From Meira nashicola (taxonomy: Eukaryota; Basidiomycota; Exobasidiomycetes; Exobasidiales; Brachybasidiaceae): a DNA stretch of 64,000 nucleotides. Both the position numbers and the translations under genes were made by a program. The stretch lies in the NCBI GenBank assembly GCA_001600355.1, contig BCJU01000002.1, positions 3,534,001-3,598,000 of the forward strand, given 5' to 3'. Below are positions 36,201 to 44,278 of this stretch, piece by piece; position 1 is the first letter of the stretch, and the number at the start of each line of letters is the position of its first letter. Below the pieces are notes generated by a model that did not search any database, was not told where the DNA came from, and saw only the letters and a list, made by a program, of their open reading frames with translations.

Positions 36201-37205
36201 AAATTGCAGCAATGCTCTTGGTCTGTTCTCTTCCAACTCTTGTGGAGCAGGACGGAAGCGTCGATATTGTGCATATCGAGTGAAGAAGTGGAAGAGATCG
36301 GTCACTGAGATGATATCCCTATATTGTTCATCATCCAAAGCGAAACCAAGCTGATCAAATAGCAATTCCGCATTCACCTTTGGTGTGTCTGGAGTCATTT
36401 TGCGACGCATCGTCAATCTACCTGCACCTGAAACAGGAGAGAGGATGAATTGATGAGATGGAACATTACCTTCTCGAGCAATGAGGCTTTTGAATTTTTC
36501 TTGTGCTTCATCGATGGGATAACCTGCCAAGGAGACTGTGTCGGTGTCCCAATAAGCCGCCAAAGACTCTAGCCGTGCCAATTTGTGAATTCCATCAGCG
36601 CTGTTCTGAATGAACGTTGGATTCCAATCCTTATCGGTAGAGATTGCCGAAAATTCTGCCAACGTTAAACCTGCCGAAAAGGGATGTTCAGGATTGGACA
36701 AATCATCTTCGTATCGGATATGAATGTTTCGTACTGTGATTTGCAAATTATCGACGATTTTAGTGATAAGCGAACTGGTAAAGCTTTCATTCTTTTGTGC
36801 ATCTTCAGCACTCATTGAAACAGATGTAGCGCTATCTCTACCGAGTAATTCTGCATTTGCAAGCTTTTCCTGTTTGGCTGCTTGGGCTCTTTCATCTTCT
36901 TCTGCTTCATCTACGTCCAAATTTGCATTTCTTGGTGCTGCTAAGAGGTAAACGTTTTCCACTAATACACGTACCGGCTTTCCCTTTAAGTTTGACCAAG
37001 GTATAGAAAGTGTTAGATCACCCAAGTATCCTTCTTTGACATCTATTGGTAGACGAAATTTATCCAAAGCTGATGTCTTTAATCGTAAATTTCGTAGTTT
37101 CACATCACCACTCCAAATACCAACATTCAGCTGAGACGTATTCAATCCATCCACATACGATGCCAAGAAACGATTCAAGACCGAAGCTAGAACACCTTCG
37201 AGCAT
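27288..37205 (-). CDS. VPS13: VPS13 bridge-type lipid transfer protein
   Basis: A 3305-residue single-exon gene, ATG at 37205. VPS13 forms a long hydrophobic groove that moves phospholipids between membranes at contact sites and acts in vacuolar sorting, mitochondria, prospore membranes and ER-phagy. The chorein N-terminal domain is obvious at residues 1-120, beginning with the amphipathic MLEGVLASVLNRFLASYVDG and the ...NLRLKTSALDKFRLPIDVKEG type pattern. Repeating beta-groove (RBG) segments follow, interrupted by disordered acidic or Gln/Asn inserts, for example the poly-Ala-Asn loop after GWLGWIWGG (about residue 450) and an Asp/Glu stretch near residue 950. The adaptor-binding region lies around 2000-2550, the ATG2-C-like helical segment around 2950-3130 with FxTGxxxGxxG repeats, and a PH-like domain forms the end. 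Length agrees with fungal VPS13 (about 3100-3300). Confidence 0.97.
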   Translation of the reverse strand: MLEGVLASVLNRFLASYVDGLNTSQLNVGIWSGDVKLRNLRLKTSALDKFRLPIDVKEGYLGDLTLSIPWSNLKGKPVRVLVENVYLLAAPRNANLDVDEAEEDERAQAAKQEKLANAELLGRDSATSVSMSAEDAQKNESFTSSLITKIVDNLQITVRNIHIRYEDDLSNPEHPFSAGLTLAEFSAISTDKDWNPTFIQNSADGIHKLARLESLAAYWDTDTVSLAGYPIDEAQEKFKSLIAREGNVPSHQFILSPVSGAGRLTMRRKMTPDTPKVNAELLFDQLGFALDDEQYRDIISVTDLFHFFTRYAQYRRFRPAPQELEENRPRALLQFAGRAILNEVHEKHRVWSWDYFRQRRDDRKEYVRLFKEKDYQNQKANQKQAAVQPTTSDSGSELAELERRLSYKDIRFYRSIARSELRREQLQKRKEEAESGHSSAQQQGGGGGWLGWIWGGNANANANNNGMLNEEQRKELYDAIEWDEDSSSVAQAVDLPGDAMKLRMTTKLQTGSFTLRDHSRGNDVISLVFDSLKGSMIQRMDNLQAAISLGGLRVYDGTLPNTLYPQIVRVKDEELEKSVSNSRQNSRDHDLEDAKEAVHQESDPENPFFALEFEHKPLDKRADNALTLRMRSLEIIYHKTYVESIVRFFQPPESELEFIGALIDVASETLEGIRKETRAGLENALDNHKTIDIDLAIQAPVIIVPEDATQKDCQHIVLDAGKISLNSVLADQSAIETVRSRQGKQYTDEDYKQLEDLMYDRFFVKLEATQLVMGKNLEQCMRSLAGTSREDHELHLLERINLDFTLHNSILPKAPNLTKFKMTGHLPILRVNFSDRKYKVLMAIIDVAIPDLDDKASIPKSEANGKITEIEQAQEPPSALANANERASKRRSRSLQASSSSTALDLNRERRSRIASQMRGGDEYLVDSAVDEDDDENEFEDAEDATADRINAHQKTFELQFVVDALQGSIYKSNTDPSKPDRLLVEASFEGFELGVAVYPYHLEVDVGLRSLDIEDKIVQQKGDVFKHIITSKTVDDGATKGGTGDSVHLTKNDKDLVRVKYTRVQTDSPEFMTVYEGIDQSINVELSTINLMLTRVSILALYDWIMTTFVPQDPATPPANGESGKQIEGNGEQQVTSPSTDGRKEKLRVRVKLTSIVLRLNNDGELLATLTLSTADVAVLLRGNTLRVASRIGSLSLFDNTQREAASPEFKNLLSIEGDELADFTYETFDEADGQTYPGYDMAVWLRTGSLRFVFVEETMADLLRFFSKFAQMKAVYDAATLAASAQATQLQSKAMKIHYDILIRTPIVVMPREADVSADSITAHLGEIYAHNTFLADQNDPSRALIKIEAGIRHIRLASRFIQKRKAHHVQMIDDVNIEVDITQQDGLTKEAPAESQDNANASTPQEPDMQILAKMSDVSINLTEQQYQFIMSLTQSIPKAFAATDEDELDDGSIISTKPSESIQPTPQPQSHKPAIDLLPELGTTGRDAEGATVSLSTSIDLLFSVNAINVELFSSAAIDQETMHKASLARLALTGSEVKLKMLSDSSLEAEVALKAFNVTDTRIDKQTQFRDIIPAIAHEGHQFMLSYSMGSDGSALALITVDSPKIIFSLDPLFALVDFFMSAFNEQQAEPEQPSRAMSRKQLESAHQSRRSNKGRQAPKAQKEASESSATMVFRINVVDPTIILLAEPERSDTKAIILSIRQVLMSQQGIVALKVDQFGMFMCRMNRPKDTVRLVDNFDIAMSLDSRDAGGPLQQTNTSIEVNIDPIILRVSLKDMVMISNVINRAIELSSKTGSGSTSKDVSKGAPSHISSAGGALQTIRAGDESDVVTPTKTAGLSEDRHRLEAAELLVTKEVLKADLQGIQLILIGDVHSLPLLDCSIAAFSVDVRDWSSDMRAALSIGMHVNYYNLKKSHWEPLIDPWHLDFSMESKAGSNSMTLSSKRTMELNVTNTLIEQVMTNLSVIQENVRDGEDNPDRDNQAPFLIRNRTGYRISLWGQHQGDAKGPRHGAQHLDDGHDLPWRFESWKVMRDHILDRTGGGNELSVHIEGMAWERIRHLNVDQQGEKIVNLRPKIDRVAHRLLCDVSLENNVKVVTLRSTFNIENNTLVPIEFVVLDSNGELTDIVRKVAPGSSCPVPIEAAFHSRIRMRPDPGFEYGWSNEAVGWQDLIKKSTRVLTCNDSNEQEAPFRFQSFTKYDRNDPLARQYPRLTLRVRAPVEVENLLPYDIQYRIFDKNHNRNWSSFLRKGGVSPIHVVDLSHLLLLSIDVQSSVFSPSEFAIISTDNGDDFPVEKFLTLADSENLKLQLRLHYHKYGDSGGAFKVQIYSPYIFVNLTGLPFSLKTKSWIGGAKLVAGQDPGSNKSVADVRREPEPFLFSHNTRDRRNRVQLRVGDSSWSRPISFDAVGSETELTIPSNSRNEEIHLGLTIEEGLGKFKLSKVVKLTPRYLVRNNLGEEVNLREVGAADVVTAQTGGRQPLHFLRVGASKQMCLAYPGLNNKWTSPFNLEDIGRVHLRIARAGHQQHLIKVDVLLEGPTIFISLEHEKGPWPFMLRNESDYTITFMQAIERGDAKQDGGADEAVGKRYELKPRSKMKYAWDYPAMPDKTVKLVANGRERNVNILEIGSLLPFKFPSGDGRGNRIVSLDVRADGPTQTLVISNWSEANSNYKMKRQNSTLSRSDTMRTDAGFEAVDVDTKIISSFNVELEGLGISLINRSQQELAYVSFRGFEFHYSESEVTTALNVICKWIQIDNQLFSGLFPIVLYPSVIAPNKTDLESHPTLQASLIRSKDESHGLVHIKYASFLLQEVTVELDEDFLFACLDFAKIEGISGKIKDDSESDFAEHPREVPDPKQLTGDGPAGNKEGEGDVYIGILHLQPLAINLSIVRSERSGSDETDDTSSGNPLYFLLNAASMAVGSLADAPIRLSALVIENVRLSPAVLTERVTMHYTQAMLFQLYRLVGSIDVLGNPVGLFNNVSGGVISLFYEPYQGLIMHGHRELGMGIARGASTAVKSIVFGLTDSASKVTGSISQGLAAATMDREFQARRRLAKFRNKPRHALYGLQAAGTSFFTGITSGVEGLALRPLEGAEQNGAAGFVTGIGKALVGFATKPAVGIFDAASNLTTGVKNSLSLFDGEIDRVRLPRFIAADGIVRPYSSREALGQMWLRSCDEGRLIKEHYVAHVDLGSGHHHHNKHRASGSEAENAGPKSNMSDSLNQGDNVIMLTTTRILFLKTLKLKCAWEVLLNDLSSISLESEGIALILRGGLAGPFLPLRDIGSRQWFFKQITRVVQSYNAAHQQ

Positions 37206-37705
37206 GTTGAGTGAAAGTTTATCGAGAAAGGTGAGACTACTGTTGTCAATTCATCGATATATGCTTGCCTAAAAGAAGTGAATTGTATACCTTTTCTACC
37301 TTAGGAGAGAATCCTTGACACTTGTGGGGCTGGGTATGCTGTCAAAAAGGGGAGAATCTCCTACAAATTGGCGATTTGATGATGATAGCATTTATGAGAA
37401 GATGGACCCCCAAAAGTGTTTTTGTTATTTGTCTGAGCGCGACATGCAATGATGAAGACCCCTTTAGCTCAACAAAAAAGTATACTGGGAATATGCCTAC
37501 TTTAAGGTGGAGTAATATGCCTGTTGTTGCTCAGCCGGTCTTCAATAACGTGGACGATATGGGGCGTAGGTACGCGTCTAGTGCCCGTAAATGAATGGGA
37601 AATGAGCCTAGGAATGCATGCAAGCAATCGTGAACGTCAAGGGAGGGGAAGAACAACACTTCATCTCACTACAGCATTGATCATCACGGAAGGTAATCAA
37701 ACAAT
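37206..37705. promoter_or_regulatory. Shared 5' region of VPS13 and DPM2
   Basis: About 500 bases between divergent start codons. Both promoters must be here; I recognise no specific element and no gene. Confidence 0.5.
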
Positions 37706-38123
37706 ATGGTAAGTGAGACTTCTCACGAGCGGAATACTACCTTTCATCTCTTTGCTCTGACACTTTTACTCTTCTTTCAGGCACTTTCCGATCGACTTTT
37801 AGGCGGTTCTTTGCTCGCTGTCGCAACATTTGTCTTTTCGTATTACACAGTATGGGCTCTGATTACGGTGAGCACAAGAGTTTCACAGACATACACGGGT
37901 TGAATCAGGCTGACATTATTCCTTCCTTTAATACATCCTCTCGCAGCCCCTATTCCCATCTGATTCGTTCATACAATCATACTTTCCGCCAAGAGTCTGG
38001 GCGATTAGATTACCGGCAATCGTTCTAGTATTAGGATTGGGTGTAGTGGGAACGTTTGTTGGATTAGTGATGCAAAAAGAAGCAGCAAAAAAGAAGGCCA
38101 AAGAAGCAAGGAAAGGAGCATGA
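37706..38123 (+). CDS. DPM2: Dolichol-phosphate mannose synthase regulatory subunit
   Basis: A small three-exon gene: 37706-37708 (only the ATG), 37781-37867 and 37947-38123, with introns of 72 nt (GTAAGT...CAG) and 79 nt (GTGAGC...CAG). The spliced product has 88 residues: it begins M-ALSDRLLGG, has a first membrane segment through SLLAVATFVFSYYTVWALIT, a short loop with Phe-Pro-Ser-Asp, a second segment LPAIVLVLGLGVVGTFVGLVM, and ends with a Lys/Ala-rich tail. This is the DPM2 pattern, the ER membrane protein that stabilises and activates dolichol-phosphate mannose synthase, the donor pathway for N-glycans, O-mannosylation and GPI anchors. Length matches the family (about 80-90). The exon structure is inferred from splice consensus, frame and family match. 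It starts divergently from VPS13. Confidence 0.92.
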
Positions 38124-38654
38124 ATTTAAATAAACTCAGCATTAAGAGATAGAGAGATCAAAGTGTTCAACAGAGTTTAATGTATGTATTATAGGGTTAT
38201 AATGAAAATATTGGGATAAACTTAGCAATTCCTGTTTAGAGATCTTGACAAATTCTGAACACTTTATAACTAGCAAACATTAACTAAGATTTGAATGACA
38301 TCCAAGATGTCACTAGTTTGATGGCGCCAGGCACAGAATGACGTTGATCGTATTTTACACGTGTAGCGTGTCAGTTGACAGTTCAAGAAACTTAAGACGA
38401 CTTCTGAACAAGCTTTAGAAAATAAAATTCACGTGCGCTACAACTTCCTGCCGCTGCTGCTAGTACTAAAGGCAGAAGAGCGTTCTGATGCAGGTTTAAC
38501 TGCGCGCGTTGCCTACGCCTAGAGCCCAAATAATAACTTCGAACAGCAGCAGACTAGCCCTCGTAACCTCCAAGCTGCACGAGATTTACACAAAAACCTT
38601 CTTGAATATTTCAAGCTTGCTTCACCATCACATTCTCGGTCAAATATAATCAAA
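38124..38654. other. Promoter of the eL38 gene and 3' flank of DPM2
   Basis: About 530 bases. The segment 38440-38560 is more GC-rich than its surroundings and holds AACTGCGCGCG and a CTGCTGCTG run, the likely promoter of the ribosomal gene. No other gene seen. Confidence 0.5.
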
Positions 38655-39119
38655 ATGGTGAGTATCTCAAATTGATGAATGGTGGGAGAATGGATGAAGG
38701 GTATACGAGGAGAGAGGATAGTTTAAATTTCGACGTTGAATTCTCGTGGTATGGATGGAACGAGAGAAAGATGACCATCTTCGACATCTTTCATTTCAAC
38801 AATGTTTTACCCTTCTTGCGAATACAATTTCTGACATCGCCAATTCCTTACATTTATTCCCACCTTTCAGCCTAAGCAAGTGACCGACATTAAACATTTC
38901 CTTGAAATTGCAAGGAGAAAGGACGCCAGATCCGCTCGTGTCAAGAAGACCGTTAAGGCTTCCGGCGGCTCTCAAACCAAATTCAAGATCCGTTGCTCTC
39001 GTTACTTGTACACCTTGGTCGTTGATGATGCCGAAAAGGCAGAAAAGCTCAAGCAATCTCTGCCTCCAGGATTAAACGTTCAAGATATTGGTGTTAAGGC
39101 CAAATCTGCACGCAAGTAA
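38655..39119 (+). CDS. RPL38: Large-subunit ribosomal protein eL38
   Basis: Two exons: the ATG alone at 38655-38657, then 38871-39119 after a 213-nt intron (GTGAGT...CAG). The 83-residue product starts [20 protein letters not shown] and ends with the basic VKAKSARK tail, the full eL38 pattern. It is a small basic component of the 60S subunit. The exon boundaries follow from the acceptor directly in front of the CCT-AAG-CAA codons and the family's constant N-terminus. Intron placement directly after the start codon is seen also in the DPM2 gene 0.5 kb upstream. Codon use is of the highly expressed type. Confidence 0.96.
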
Positions 39120-39433
39120 GCTCAAATTCTGTTGACCTGCTCGCTTTTATATGGGTTGGTTTGAAAACTCTGGATGAAATCCTCCCATATCATTCACACG
39201 GTAGCTTCACACAACCAAAGCAGTCTATCGTGATGTACTATCGACCACATCTTGTCAATTAGCAATCTCACTTTTACTCATTCACATTATGATACGACAT
39301 GAACATGCATGAGAAAGGGGGTAGAGGACAACTTCATGTTGACATTATGGTAAGAATTGATAAATTGTGCTAGTGATGCTACATGATACATATGATTGAG
39401 GTGAAATGTTGAAAATTTAGAAAATTGCTGTTC
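39120..39433. other. Convergent 3' region between eL38 and the p24 gene
   Basis: About 310 bases of AT-rich sequence between two stop codons; nothing recognised beyond presumed polyadenylation signals. Confidence 0.5.
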
Positions 39434-40259
39434 TCATCGAATCTTTCTGTGGTCGAAGAAGGTCTGTTGAGGAAAAGAGTAGATAGAGGATGATCAGTAA
39501 ATAAAGTTTAAATAGTGTGCTACTTTGAGATTGGTATATGCTCTCTTTCAACAAGTGATGCATAGGCCAAAGTGTTGCTAGATCCCAATCACAGAATGTT
39601 ATACTCACTCTCAAATGTGTTGCTTGCCATGCACATGTGCCTACTAACACAACAGCTTGAACGACACTCCAAAACAAAGCACGAGAATTTGTTTTTTCAC
39701 TTGCATTTCTAAAGTCAACTTCTCGTTCACGTTGAAATTGTTGTTCTTTACGAATATCACGTAATTTATCGTTTAATTCTTGAACGCGAGAAGCAAGATC
39801 ACGAATATGTGCACGATCTGCATGAGAATTATCGGGCTTTGCTTCTCCGATGATGATATCTAAATGCATTCGAACTTGATGATGATGTTCGTCCATTGGA
39901 AGTTTAGCGGCTTCGTTTGTAGTTAATCGAGTGCTTAAGCAAATAGAATGATCTCCTGCTTCATGTGATGTAAAGGCGAATTTTCCTTCTGCTGGTCCTA
40001 GAGTAGAAGTGACCAAATGTTCTTCCTTTACTTCTCTTACGACAATATTGATTCCTAAATCTTCATTAATGTGAAAGATGTGTTTCTCTTTATCCCATGT
40101 TTCTGCCATATAATGTCCAACGACAACTGTATCTGCCGGTAATTCTTCGTAAAAGCATTGTGTCTCTTTTGGGTTCAAATAAAAGTACAAACCATCCGCT
40201 TGAGAGACCATTAAAGCCATAAAGGCCATAAAAGTCGCAAGAATCGTTTGTGACCGCAT
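39434..40259 (-). CDS. p24 family (emp24/gp25L) cargo receptor
   Basis: Two exons: 40259-39609 and a 30-nt last exon 39463-39434, separated by a 145-nt intron (GTGAGT...CAG). The 226-residue product has a signal peptide (1-23, ending Ala-Asp-Gly), a GOLD domain (about 24-140) with the two conserved cysteines Cys35 and Cys107, a coiled-coil stretch (150-185), one membrane segment (about 195-213) and a short cytosolic tail. The tail TFFDHRKIR comes almost wholly from the last exon and carries the Phe-Phe COPII signal and an Arg-Lys-x-x COPI-type signal. p24 proteins cycle between ER and Golgi as cargo receptors, for GPI-anchored proteins among others. The start of the mature part (GLYFYLNPKETQCFYEE) suggests the alpha (Erp1/TMED9-like) branch. 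Reading past the donor would give a tail without p24 character, which supports splicing. Confidence 0.9.
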
Positions 40260-40601
40260 CTTTGCGATCGTTAGAGGTGATTAAGGGGAGAAGGATAGAT
40301 CCATAAATAGTTAAATAGGTGTTGTAGCAATGCCATGAATCAACTCACGCCTAAAGATATGCAGCCAGCAGTGTCGCAAGCAAAGCCGCCGTTAAAGGCT
40401 TAACGGGCAATGTGCCAAAAAGTGAACCAACCACACGCGTTCAAAAAAAGAAGCCAAAAAATGAAAGCCATTTTAGCGTATGTACATAAATCAAGATGTT
40501 CTTTCTTTTGCCTGATTCACACACACACACATGTGGGGAAAGGAAAACGTGTTCTGTTGCCAAACGACATCTTCCAACTTCTCGCAAAACAATTGCAAAA
40601 A
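40260..40601. promoter_or_regulatory. Shared 5' region of the p24 and TMEM135-like genes
   Basis: About 340 bases between divergent start codons, with an ACACAC run near 40520-40530. An in-frame upstream ATG at 40410 exists, but the peptide from there to 40601 looks like translated leader. Confidence 0.5.
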
Positions 40602-42575
40602 ATGGTCGCTCCTAGACCAGGCCAGAAAAGGCAATCATCAATCAGAAATGGAAATGGTAGCTCAGGATCAATGTCAGAACATCTGGGGAATGAAGCGGAA
40701 GAAGGCAAAGTACAATTGTCATACCCTCTAAGCTTCGCTGTGACTGCAAATGAAGCTCGTTCAATACAAGTTGTGCTTGCCAAATTAGGATTTGCACGTC
40801 CACCACCTCCTTTGCGATCTCGTTCAAATTCTTCCACTAATCCTCCCACTCCAAGTGCATCATACCCTTCCACACCCAGTTCAGGACTACCAAGAGGAGC
40901 TTCACCATTTGTTCCAATGACTGCATTAACATCGATAGGAGGAAACGATGATGCTATCAAACAACCCGAACCAAACGTTCAAACGGCTATTGCTAATGCA
41001 TTTGAGGATGATGTTTTACCTCTTACAACAAGATCATCTTTACGATCATTCATGATCGGATACTTTATTCAATCTGCTTTACAAGCAATTTTACCCGGGC
41101 TTCTACGACGTAAATCTCCTGGAGAAGCAATCAGAGCTCTCTTTTCTGCAACTGCTGCCAAGACAGGATTTTCATTTGCTTTGTTCACGTTTTTATATCG
41201 CAACATCAATTATATTCTCACATTCGTTCGAATAAAAGCATTATCTTCTTTGCCATCTTTAACGCCTTCCTCTTTACCGGATTCTTCCCATCGAACTCGA
41301 TTCTTGGCCAAAGTCATTCGAACAGCTCATGGTGATGGAATCGTTCCATTCTTGTCTGCATTAGCTGCTTCGCCTGCATTATACCTCTTACCTTCTCAAA
41401 TAGCATCAAAACCTGGAGCGGCAACATTTCCACGTAAAACATTCGCATTGGATTTATTCACAAAAGGATTATATTTTCATGCTGATGCTTTGCATCGTAG
41501 ACGATCTTCATTAGTTTCATGGATACCGGAATGGTGTGATACAGCTTTATTATATGCTATCGGTAATGGTCAATTGTTATGGGCTTTCTTATTTGAACCA
41601 GATTGTTTCCCTAAATCATACGGTGATTTCATTCTCGCACGTTCATCCGCTTACGTTCCCGCAAGACCTAAAGATCTTCCTGCTTCGATGGCATGGCCAA
41701 CGAGAAGAGAGATTGCCGATCATGTGGCTTTATTAAGTACTCCCAAAAAGGATCAAACACCTTTTCCTGGATTCACTTCACCTTCTTTGGCCGCTCTCAA
41801 CCCTTCTGCAAGTCCAACAACACCATTTTCAAAAATCAATCCTGTCTTGGATTGGTCACCTGCTCATCCCGCTCATTCACGACTTTTGTGTGCTATGCTT
41901 CATCCTACTGAACCATCTTGTCGTTCGAATTATTTGCATTATTGGGCAACAGAATGGAAGCAAAGTGCAAAATTCGTCGCTGCAATCACGGCGGTTTTCA
42001 ATTTGTTCAAATTACGAAGTTGGAAACGTGATCCAGAAGGATCTTTGTTTCGTTTTGTAATGAGCGTTTGTCAAGGTGCAACTGTGATTAGTGGTAGTAT
42101 TGCAACTGCTTGGGCATTCACTTGTTTATTTCAACAATATTTTCCAAGAAATTTTATACCAAGGTCAAGATTTTTCTTAAACGGATTCCTTTCTTCAATT
42201 TTCATTTATGCCGTCCCAGCAGCAAGACGTGCTCAATTGGGCGTTTACGTTGGTCGTCTTTCACTCGATAGTACTTGGCAAATTTTAGCCAAACAAGGAA
42301 AAGTGAAGAACGTTCGAAATGGTGATGTTGCACTTTTGGCTTTTGGTTTAGCGATGTTATCTTCCCTCAATGAAGATTCTCCTTATATCTTAAGTGGCTA
42401 TGTCAGAAGGATCTTACGCACGCTCACCGGTCCAAGATTATCTGGTACTTCTGCTGTCATGGCAGGTTTACCTCTCAAGCCTGCCGAAAATACCAATACT
42501 AATCAAATCTGGTCATCCTCATCAGAAGCTGTCAATGCAAAAGACTTGGATACAAAGTTACGCAATCGCTTCTGA
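40602..42575 (+). CDS. TMEM135-like multi-pass membrane protein
   Basis: 657 residues, no intron, from the ATG at 40602 (an upstream in-frame ATG at 40410 precedes non-family-like sequence). The first ~150 residues hold a Ser/Pro-rich disordered stretch with a conserved-looking ANEARSIQVVLAKLGFARPP segment. Several hydrophobic segments follow. The Cys-x(n)-HP...SC pattern (LCAMLHPTEPSCRSNYL) and the C-terminal motif with LDSTWQIL...VRNGDVALLAFGLAMLSS resemble the TMEM135 family (Pfam-type TMEM135 N and Tim17-like C-terminal regions). TMEM135 relatives act in peroxisomes, mitochondria and fat storage in animals; the fungal role is not settled. The assignment rests on motif memory without an alignment. 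The gene starts opposite p24 and converges on eS24. Confidence 0.62.
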   Translation: MVAPRPGQKRQSSIRNGNGSSGSMSEHLGNEAEEGKVQLSYPLSFAVTANEARSIQVVLAKLGFARPPPPLRSRSNSSTNPPTPSASYPSTPSSGLPRGASPFVPMTALTSIGGNDDAIKQPEPNVQTAIANAFEDDVLPLTTRSSLRSFMIGYFIQSALQAILPGLLRRKSPGEAIRALFSATAAKTGFSFALFTFLYRNINYILTFVRIKALSSLPSLTPSSLPDSSHRTRFLAKVIRTAHGDGIVPFLSALAASPALYLLPSQIASKPGAATFPRKTFALDLFTKGLYFHADALHRRRSSLVSWIPEWCDTALLYAIGNGQLLWAFLFEPDCFPKSYGDFILARSSAYVPARPKDLPASMAWPTRREIADHVALLSTPKKDQTPFPGFTSPSLAALNPSASPTTPFSKINPVLDWSPAHPAHSRLLCAMLHPTEPSCRSNYLHYWATEWKQSAKFVAAITAVFNLFKLRSWKRDPEGSLFRFVMSVCQGATVISGSIATAWAFTCLFQQYFPRNFIPRSRFFLNGFLSSIFIYAVPAARRAQLGVYVGRLSLDSTWQILAKQGKVKNVRNGDVALLAFGLAMLSSLNEDSPYILSGYVRRILRTLTGPRLSGTSAVMAGLPLKPAENTNTNQIWSSSSEAVNAKDLDTKLRNRF

Positions 42576-42837
42576 AGCCCTACTATTTCATCTGATGTAC
42601 TGTTAATCACACTAACATTCAACGTAAACAGCCTTTCCTTTCGGAATAGGTCAATTGATTTTTGCATGAGCTGTCATCATAAGAGACATGTGTGTGTGTT
42701 GTGTGTTTGAGTATGCATGTGTATGTGTGAAAGTACAAGTGACCCATGAAACGACAAAATAAAGGTCACGAATGTCGAATGACGTCGTTGCCATTGCTGC
42801 CAAAATGAATGGTGATAATATGAGTTGCGAAAATGGT

Positions 42838-43474
42838 TTACTTCTTCTTGTCGCTGGAAGCACCCTTTTTCTTGGCTGTTCCGCGCAACTTTTTAGCACG
42901 GTTCTTACGTTCCTTACGCAATTTACGGGATGCCTTTTCGACCTTGGCAGCCAATCCTTTACGGACCAATCGGAAGCGTGGTTCGAAGTTCATAGATTCG
43001 CGAGAGTCGTAGATTAAAGCGAAACCTGTCAAGTAGAAAAATGTTTTCATATTAGCAAGTCGTTCTAGGAATATACTATTGAGAGATGACTGAAAGGGTG
43101 CTGCCAATCACAGATTGTGTCGTTTGTGTTGTATTTGTCGAAAGATCAAGACATCATCTTCCCAGCCTATATTTTCCCCTCGATCGACTTCGTCTGTACA
43201 GCACACAACATGATCTCCAAGCAACACCCTCTCTTTCTCTCGTCCACATATACGCACCTGTAGAGCGACCACCACCAAAGTGAGTGCGCATTCCGAAAAC
43301 GACGCATTGTTCTTTGTTAGCCTTGTACATGGCTGCCAATTTTTCTTGAAGTTCATCTTTGGAAACGTTTGCACGGGTTGGGTGAATTACATCCAAAACC
43401 ATCTGTCTGCGTTGAAGCAAACGGTTGGTGATGAACTTGCGCGTACGCAATGTGACGGGTGATGTGGCGTCCAT
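42838..43474 (-). CDS. RPS24: Small-subunit ribosomal protein eS24
   Basis: Two exons, 43474-43258 and 43025-42838, with a 232-nt intron (GTGCGT...CAG) that splits a Gly codon. The 134-residue product shows the whole eS24 pattern: start [20 protein letters not shown], the QMVLDVIHP...VSKDEL segment, [21 protein letters not shown] across the junction, and a Lys/Arg-rich tail. It is a 40S component. The ATG follows a non-family-like leader in the same frame. Its 5' side faces eL24 in a divergent pair with an 800-base shared region. Confidence 0.96.
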
Positions 43475-44278
43475 CTTGTGCCGGATCGTTGATGAAGACA
43501 AGAAGGATGAAAAAGGATGGCTAAACGAATGGGTTAGTTTCTCTCTCAATCAATCAATTGTTCTCAAACGCGCCGGCTGGACTGCTCGTGGGTTGAACAA
43601 TTCGTATGCCCTTCCTGCCTGCGCGCGAGCATATTCAATAGCGTTCACGTGTACAGGCCAGTCAGGTCAACACACTGCTGCGCAGTTTCTAGAGCTGATT
43701 TCTTGTAGGTTATACGCCTGCGGCTGTTTCGGCCGACGTGTTCAATAGTTGGTCGTTGGCTTTGTTAATAGTCTGTACACTGACTGTAGCGCGTGGTAAT
43801 AATTGTACACTCTGTAACTAAGAAGCCTGCTTGTGCGGCTAAGTGCTTCTATGCCTGATTACACGCAACGCTGCGTACAATTCTAATCTACACGACCTAG
43901 AATTTCTCAAAATCATCATTCCTCCTTACCGACTCGACACCCGATATACACCATCAAACAAGAGGTAAGTACATAATTCGACAAAGCGATATGGCGACAG
44001 CAGATTAAAGACGGAATGAGTGGTAAAGATGAGGAAGATGGGAATGGTTGGATTGAGTGGAGTGAGAGTTGAATTTATGAGTCAGACACAGATTATCTTA
44101 TTGGATAGGGACAACATAATGTACACACAAATCCGACCTTTTCTCAACCTCTTTCGACCTCTTCGAACACGAATCGTTCACCTCTGCTATAGCCACGCCA
44201 AAATCGATCCGCTCAGCCTTTCTTTCACAACAACATACTGACATACAATCCGCTTTTCCACACTCTATCAGGTCCAAG
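43475..44278. promoter_or_regulatory. Shared promoter region of eS24 and eL24
   Basis: Two ribosomal protein genes diverge from this ~800-base stretch, of which the last third is the eL24 leader intron. Between about 43560 and 43800 it is relatively GC-rich and contains TCGGCCGA (43729-43736), GCGCGCGAGC (about 43621-43630) and CTGCTGCGCAG (about 43675-43685). TCGGCCGA also occurs in the eL15/uL18 promoter. Confidence 0.55.
43965..44271 (+). other. 5' leader intron of eL24
   Basis: GTAAGT donor at 43965 after AAGAG and a TATCAG acceptor ending at 44271, seven bases before the eL24 ATG, give a 307-nt intron in the untranslated leader. Length fits the other ribosomal-gene introns here. No box C/D small RNA could be recognised inside it. 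Confidence 0.65.

Noticed and set aside
37322..37594. A 90-codon plus-strand frame between VPS13 and DPM2
   Set aside because: It lies in a divergent promoter and has no family character; DPM2 starts only at 37706.
38658..38870. A box C/D small nucleolar RNA inside the eL38 intron (TTGATGA near 38675, CTGA near 38831)
   Set aside because: The C box deviates from RTGATGA, the boxes are some 150 bases apart, and no terminal stem or guide element is evident. The other ribosomal introns also lack a convincing C/D pair.
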